Below, piece by piece: positions 60,962-64,000 of a stretch of DNA of 64,000 nt. The DNA comes from Pseudomonas sp. R84 (lineage in GTDB: Bacteria > Pseudomonadota > Gammaproteobacteria > Pseudomonadales > Pseudomonadaceae). The position numbers were made by a program, and so were the translations under genes. The stretch spans positions 6,537,806 to 6,601,805 of the forward strand of contig NZ_CP019426.1 of the NCBI RefSeq assembly GCF_009834515.1. Reading direction: 5' to 3'. The notes below the pieces were generated by a model, which was not told the DNA's origin, ran no database searches, and saw only the letters and a program-made list of their open reading frames with translations. How positions within the stretch are numbered: the stretch's first letter is position 1; the number at the start of each line of letters is the position of its first letter.

Positions 60962-62641
60962 TCAAGCAGCGGCTTGGGTAGCCCGTTCGATTTTACGTGT
61001 GATGTACCACTGTTGTGCAATCGACAGGCAGTTGTTCACAACCCAGTACAGCACCAGACCTGCCGGGAACCACAGGAAGAAGAAGGTGAAGATGATTGGC
61101 ATCATTTTCATGACCTTCGCCTGCATCGGATCCGGAGGAGTCGGGTTCAGCTGCTGCTGGATGAACATGGTTGCGCCCATGATGATCGGCAGAATGAAGA
61201 ACGGATCCTTGATCGACAGGTCAGTGATCCACAGCATGAACGGCGCTTGGCGCATTTCCACGCTTTCCAGCAGAACCCAGTACAGAGAAAGGAAAACCGG
61301 CATCTGCACGAGGATCGGCAAGCAGCCGCCCAGCGGATTGATCTTCTCTTTCTTGTACAGCTCCATCATGGCTTGCGACATTTTCTGCCGGTCGTCGCCA
61401 TGTTGCTCTTTCAGAGCAGCCAGTTTCGGCGCAACGGCACGCATACGCGCCATCGATTTGTAGCTGGCAGCCGACAGAGGGAAGAAAATACCCTTGATCA
61501 GCATGGTCAGGAAAATGATCGACCAGCCCCAGTTACCGACAATGGCGTGAATGTGTTGCAGCAGCCAGAAGATTGGCTGAGCAATGAACCACAGAATGCC
61601 GTAGTCGACGGTCAGTTCCAGACCTGGGGACAACTCTTTCAGCACAGCCTGGCTTTTCGGACCGGCGTAAAGGATAGCGCTGGTTTCAACTTTGGCACCC
61701 GGTGCAGCGGTCAGTGTTGGACCTGTGTAACCGATGATGTAGTTGCCTTTGCTGTCTTTACGGGTCTGGACGATGTTGTTTTCGCCCTTTGCCGGAATCC
61801 ACGCAGTCACGAAGTAGTGCTGTAGCCAGGCTACCCAACCACCGGTGACGGTTTCTTTCAGTTGTGCCTTGTCCATGTCCTTCATGGACACTTTCTTGTA
61901 CGGCTCCGAACTTGTCCACAGGGCAGCGCCCAGATAAGTTGCGGTGCCAGTAGCGGTTGTGGACGAAGGATCAGCGCTAGCATCGCGCTTCAACTGCGCG
62001 AACATCGCGCCATTCCAGGGCTGAGCGCTCTGGTTATCCACAATGTAGGAAACGGCTACGTCATACAGGCCACGTTTCAGAGTGAAACGCTTGATGTAAT
62101 TGACGCCGTCCTTGCTGAACTTCAGGTCTACGACCAGTTGGTCCTGACCGTCAGCCAGTTGATAAGTCTTCTTCTCCGAGGAGTAGACCGGACGACCGGC
62201 CGGATTTGCATCCGGGCCATTGGTGCCGATCAGACCGCTTTGTGCCAGATACACACGTTCGCCGCCGTTATCGAACAGCTGGAACGGAACATCAGGACGA
62301 TCCTGACGACGTGGATACAGAGGCAAGGTCAATTGAGCAACATCACCACCTTGTGGATCGATCGCGAGATCGAGCACGTCGGTTTTGATCTGGATCAGAT
62401 CCTTGCTGGCGGCTACCGGCGTTTCGGCAGGTGCACTGGTATCGCTAGCGGCACGCGGAATATCGTCACTGGCTGCAGCATTATTGCCAGTGGCGGTGTC
62501 CGGCAAACCGGATGTAGTCGTACTGGAAGCAACATTCTGAGTCGGCAGGGCAGCCTGACCATAGTCCTGGTTCCATTTAAGGACCATAACGTAGGCCACG
62601 ATTGCCAGGGCGACGATCAGGATCGTGCGTTTGATATCCAT
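60962..62641 (-). CDS. yidC: Membrane protein insertase YidC
   Basis: 559-residue Oxa1-family insertase. It has an N-terminal membrane anchor (residues 5-20), then a large periplasmic domain with a low-complexity Ala/Thr/Ser linker (about 35-80). The insertase core follows: YGILWFIAQPIFWLLQHIHAIVGNWGWSIIFLTMLIKGIFFPLS and LPILVQMPVFLSLYWVLLESVEMRQAPFMLWI. It is downstream of yidD by two bases, the standard rpmH-rnpA-yidD-yidC order. Confidence 0.97.
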   Translation of the reverse strand: MDIKRTILIVALAIVAYVMVLKWNQDYGQAALPTQNVASSTTTSGLPDTATGNNAAASDDIPRAASDTSAPAETPVAASKDLIQIKTDVLDLAIDPQGGDVAQLTLPLYPRRQDRPDVPFQLFDNGGERVYLAQSGLIGTNGPDANPAGRPVYSSEKKTYQLADGQDQLVVDLKFSKDGVNYIKRFTLKRGLYDVAVSYIVDNQSAQPWNGAMFAQLKRDASADPSSTTATGTATYLGAALWTSSEPYKKVSMKDMDKAQLKETVTGGWVAWLQHYFVTAWIPAKGENNIVQTRKDSKGNYIIGYTGPTLTAAPGAKVETSAILYAGPKSQAVLKELSPGLELTVDYGILWFIAQPIFWLLQHIHAIVGNWGWSIIFLTMLIKGIFFPLSAASYKSMARMRAVAPKLAALKEQHGDDRQKMSQAMMELYKKEKINPLGGCLPILVQMPVFLSLYWVLLESVEMRQAPFMLWITDLSIKDPFFILPIIMGATMFIQQQLNPTPPDPMQAKVMKMMPIIFTFFFLWFPAGLVLYWVVNNCLSIAQQWYITRKIERATQAAA

Positions 62642-62643
62642 GA

Positions 62644-62889
62644 TTACTCGGCCATCGAAGAAGAACGGGAGGTAGGGATAGGTGGAACCGGGTCATAACC
62701 ACCGGGATTCCACGGATGACAGCGACCTAAACGACGAAAGGCCAGCCAGCCACCGCGCAGAAGGCCATGATTTTCGATGGCTTCTAACGCGTAGCAGGAA
62801 CAACTGGGGTAGAAACGACAGTGGTTGGCCATTAAAGGACTAATGGCATAGCGATAAAACTGGATCGGAACGAGGGCCAGTTTACGCAT
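62644..62889 (-). CDS. yidD: Membrane protein insertion efficiency factor YidD
   Basis: 81-residue protein with an amphipathic N-terminal helix ([20 protein letters not shown]) and the conserved C-x-[18 protein letters not shown] and [13 protein letters not shown] motifs of YidD. It assists YidC-dependent insertion. It overlaps the rnpA end by 8 bases. Confidence 0.96.
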   Translation of the reverse strand: MRKLALVPIQFYRYAISPLMANHCRFYPSCSCYALEAIENHGLLRGGWLAFRRLGRCHPWNPGGYDPVPPIPTSRSSSMAE

Positions 62890-63283
62890 CTGGACTGTCT
62901 ACCCCTACAGTTTCGGTTTTGACTTCTGGAACTGGCTTGCTGCGTGCCAGACGCTTCCAGAGCTTGCCGAAATGCTGAATCAATTCGGGGTTTTCTACAT
63001 CGCCCAGACCTTTGCGCGCGACGATAACGATGTCCCAGCCGACCAGTGAATCCTGGTGCAGACGGAACGATTCGCGCATCAAACGTTTGAGGCGATTGCG
63101 CTCAACGGAGAGCTTTACGCTCTTTTTCCCGATAACCAGCCCGAGACGGGGGTGATCAAGATCGTTGTTGCGTGCAAGGAGCAGGAGATTTTTCCCCGGA
63201 ACCTTGCCGGTAGGGGAGTCAAAGACTGCCTTGAAATGCCGGGGAGTAAGCAGACGCTTTTCCCGACTGAAGTCCTGACTCAC
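62882..63283 (-). CDS. rnpA: Ribonuclease P protein component
   Basis: 133-residue RNase P protein cofactor, with [20 protein letters not shown] at the N-terminus and the RNA-binding RNR motif [14 protein letters not shown]. No ATG lies at the right place. GTG at 63283 (read as [10 protein letters not shown]) fits relatives, although GGAG touches the start codon directly, which is unusual. The gene begins 16 bases after rpmH and overlaps yidD. A longer in-frame reading to 63379 runs into rpmH and is rejected. Confidence 0.9.
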   Translation of the reverse strand: MSQDFSREKRLLTPRHFKAVFDSPTGKVPGKNLLLLARNNDLDHPRLGLVIGKKSVKLSVERNRLKRLMRESFRLHQDSLVGWDIVIVARKGLGDVENPELIQHFGKLWKRLARSKPVPEVKTETVGVDSPDA

Positions 63284-63299
63284 CTCCAGTACCGGATTA

Positions 63300-63434
63300 T
63301 CAAACTGCCAGACGCGCACGACCTTTGGCGCGGCGACGCGACAGGACTGCACGGCCGTTCTTGGTAGCCATGCGAGCACGGAAACCGTGGGTACGGGCGC
63401 GTTTGATAGTGCTTGGTTGGAAAGTACGTTTCAT
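63300..63434 (-). CDS. rpmH: 50S ribosomal protein L34
   Basis: 44-residue L34, beginning [18 protein letters not shown] and ending RARLAV, complete and basic, in its usual place upstream of rnpA and facing away from dnaA. The ATG is at 63432-63434 on the minus strand. Its promoter must lie in the gap toward dnaA. Confidence 0.97.
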   Translation of the reverse strand: MKRTFQPSTIKRARTHGFRARMATKNGRAVLSRRRAKGRARLAV

Positions 63435-64000
63435 GTCGTGTTACCTGGTTCGTCCACAACGGGCCGGAATGGCCCCCGTTTTAAGAGACCGGGGATTCTA
63501 GAGAAAGCAAGCCTTCAGGTCAATTTCCAACCAGCGTTTCCTTATAAATAGATCTCAAGGTGTTCTTTGCCTGATCACCTGCTCGTCATACATAAAAATA
63601 AAGAAGGGAATTATTTAAAGCTTTTTTGTAAAGCTTATAAAAACTAGGCACACCTTCTTCTGTGGATAAGTAGCATTAGGCCTTGTCTGACGTGATGTAC
63701 AGAGAATGACAACTACAGTGGAAAACCGTGTTCAGCCTGTGCTGCGCTGTCGGATAACCTGTGTGTGGAATGGACTGTTATCCACAGGCAGGTTATCCAC
63801 CGAGTTCAACCCCCAGTTGTCCAGTGCCCTTAGAGGTGGTTATCCACAGAGCTTATTCACACACCGTTGGTCGCCTTTTTCTGATTCAACGCATTGATAA
63901 ATCATGGACACCGGGCAACCTGCATGTGGATAAGTGGGCGGCTCGCCGCTACAATGGCCGCTTGTTTTTGCCTCACCGGCTTTCAACTTAGGGGATATCC
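63435..64000. other. oriC: Chromosomal replication origin region (rpmH-dnaA)
   Basis: No gene in 566 bases; dnaA should start just beyond the window. An AT-rich block (63588-63652) precedes DnaA boxes: TGTGGATAA 63661, TTATCCACA 63778, TTATCCACC 63793, TTATCCACA 63840, TTATTCACA 63853 and TGTGGATAA 63925. This is the classic Pseudomonas oriC arrangement. The last box near 63925 may also bear on dnaA autoregulation. Confidence 0.9.

Noticed and set aside
63284..63379. Extended N-terminus for RnpA from an upstream start
   Set aside because: It would overlap rpmH in another frame and has no counterpart in the family.

Overview
The window reads as the last 64 kb of a Pseudomonas chromosome of the P. 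fluorescens group, ending just before dnaA. The evidence is the gene order glmS-glmR-glmU-atp operon-parB-parA-rsmG-mnmG ... mnmE-yidC-yidD-rnpA-rpmH followed by an origin array, GC-rich coding with Pseudomonas-type proteins, and Pseudomonas-type REP repeats. No IS element, prophage, CRISPR array, rRNA or tRNA gene was recognised.

Region 1 (1-5.2 kb) holds the end of a metal ABC transporter (permease fragment and solute-binding protein) overlapping a gamma-carbonic anhydrase-like gene and a dihydroorotase paralogue. This grouping is typical of Zur-type metal-starvation loci. A DUF3617 gene and a cardiolipin synthase gene follow. Region 2 (5.2-14.5 kb, minus strand) is a metal/membrane block. 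Three SPFH (HflK/HflC-like) genes and a P1B metal ATPase overlap end to start, followed by a bufferin metallophore cluster (bufA2-bufB-bufC) and a cyclopropane-fatty-acid synthase. A near-perfect parS site lies inside one SPFH gene. Region 3 (14.7-20.8 kb) has a dihydrolipoyl dehydrogenase, a divergent Lrp regulator/LysE exporter pair, and a TPR protein/DUF3142 lipoprotein pair of unknown role.

Region 4 (20.9-35.2 kb) is the common polysaccharide antigen (A-band, D-rhamnan) locus. The plus strand carries rmd-gmd-wbpW (GDP-D-rhamnose supply), wzm-wzt (ABC export) and the glycosyltransferases wbpX-wbpY-wbpZ. The divergent minus-strand operon holds two further glycosyltransferases, an acyltransferase and a methyltransferase that probably modify or cap the chain. 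Region 5 (35.3-39.1 kb) has a PNPOx-FNR-ferredoxin fusion oxidoreductase, a glutathione S-transferase and a LysR regulator.

Region 6 (39.1-64 kb) is the conserved origin-proximal core: amino-sugar synthesis (glmS, glmR, glmU), the complete F1Fo ATP synthase operon (atpIBEFHAGDC), parAB, rsmG and mnmG, then mnmE, yidC, yidD, rnpA and rpmH. Two DnaA-box arrays with closely matching layout are present, one upstream of mnmG (about 55.0-55.3 kb) and one between rpmH and the unseen dnaA (about 63.6-63.95 kb). An iron-uptake unit (FecI-like sigma factor, FecR-like anti-sigma, TonB-dependent receptor) sits between the first array and mnmE.
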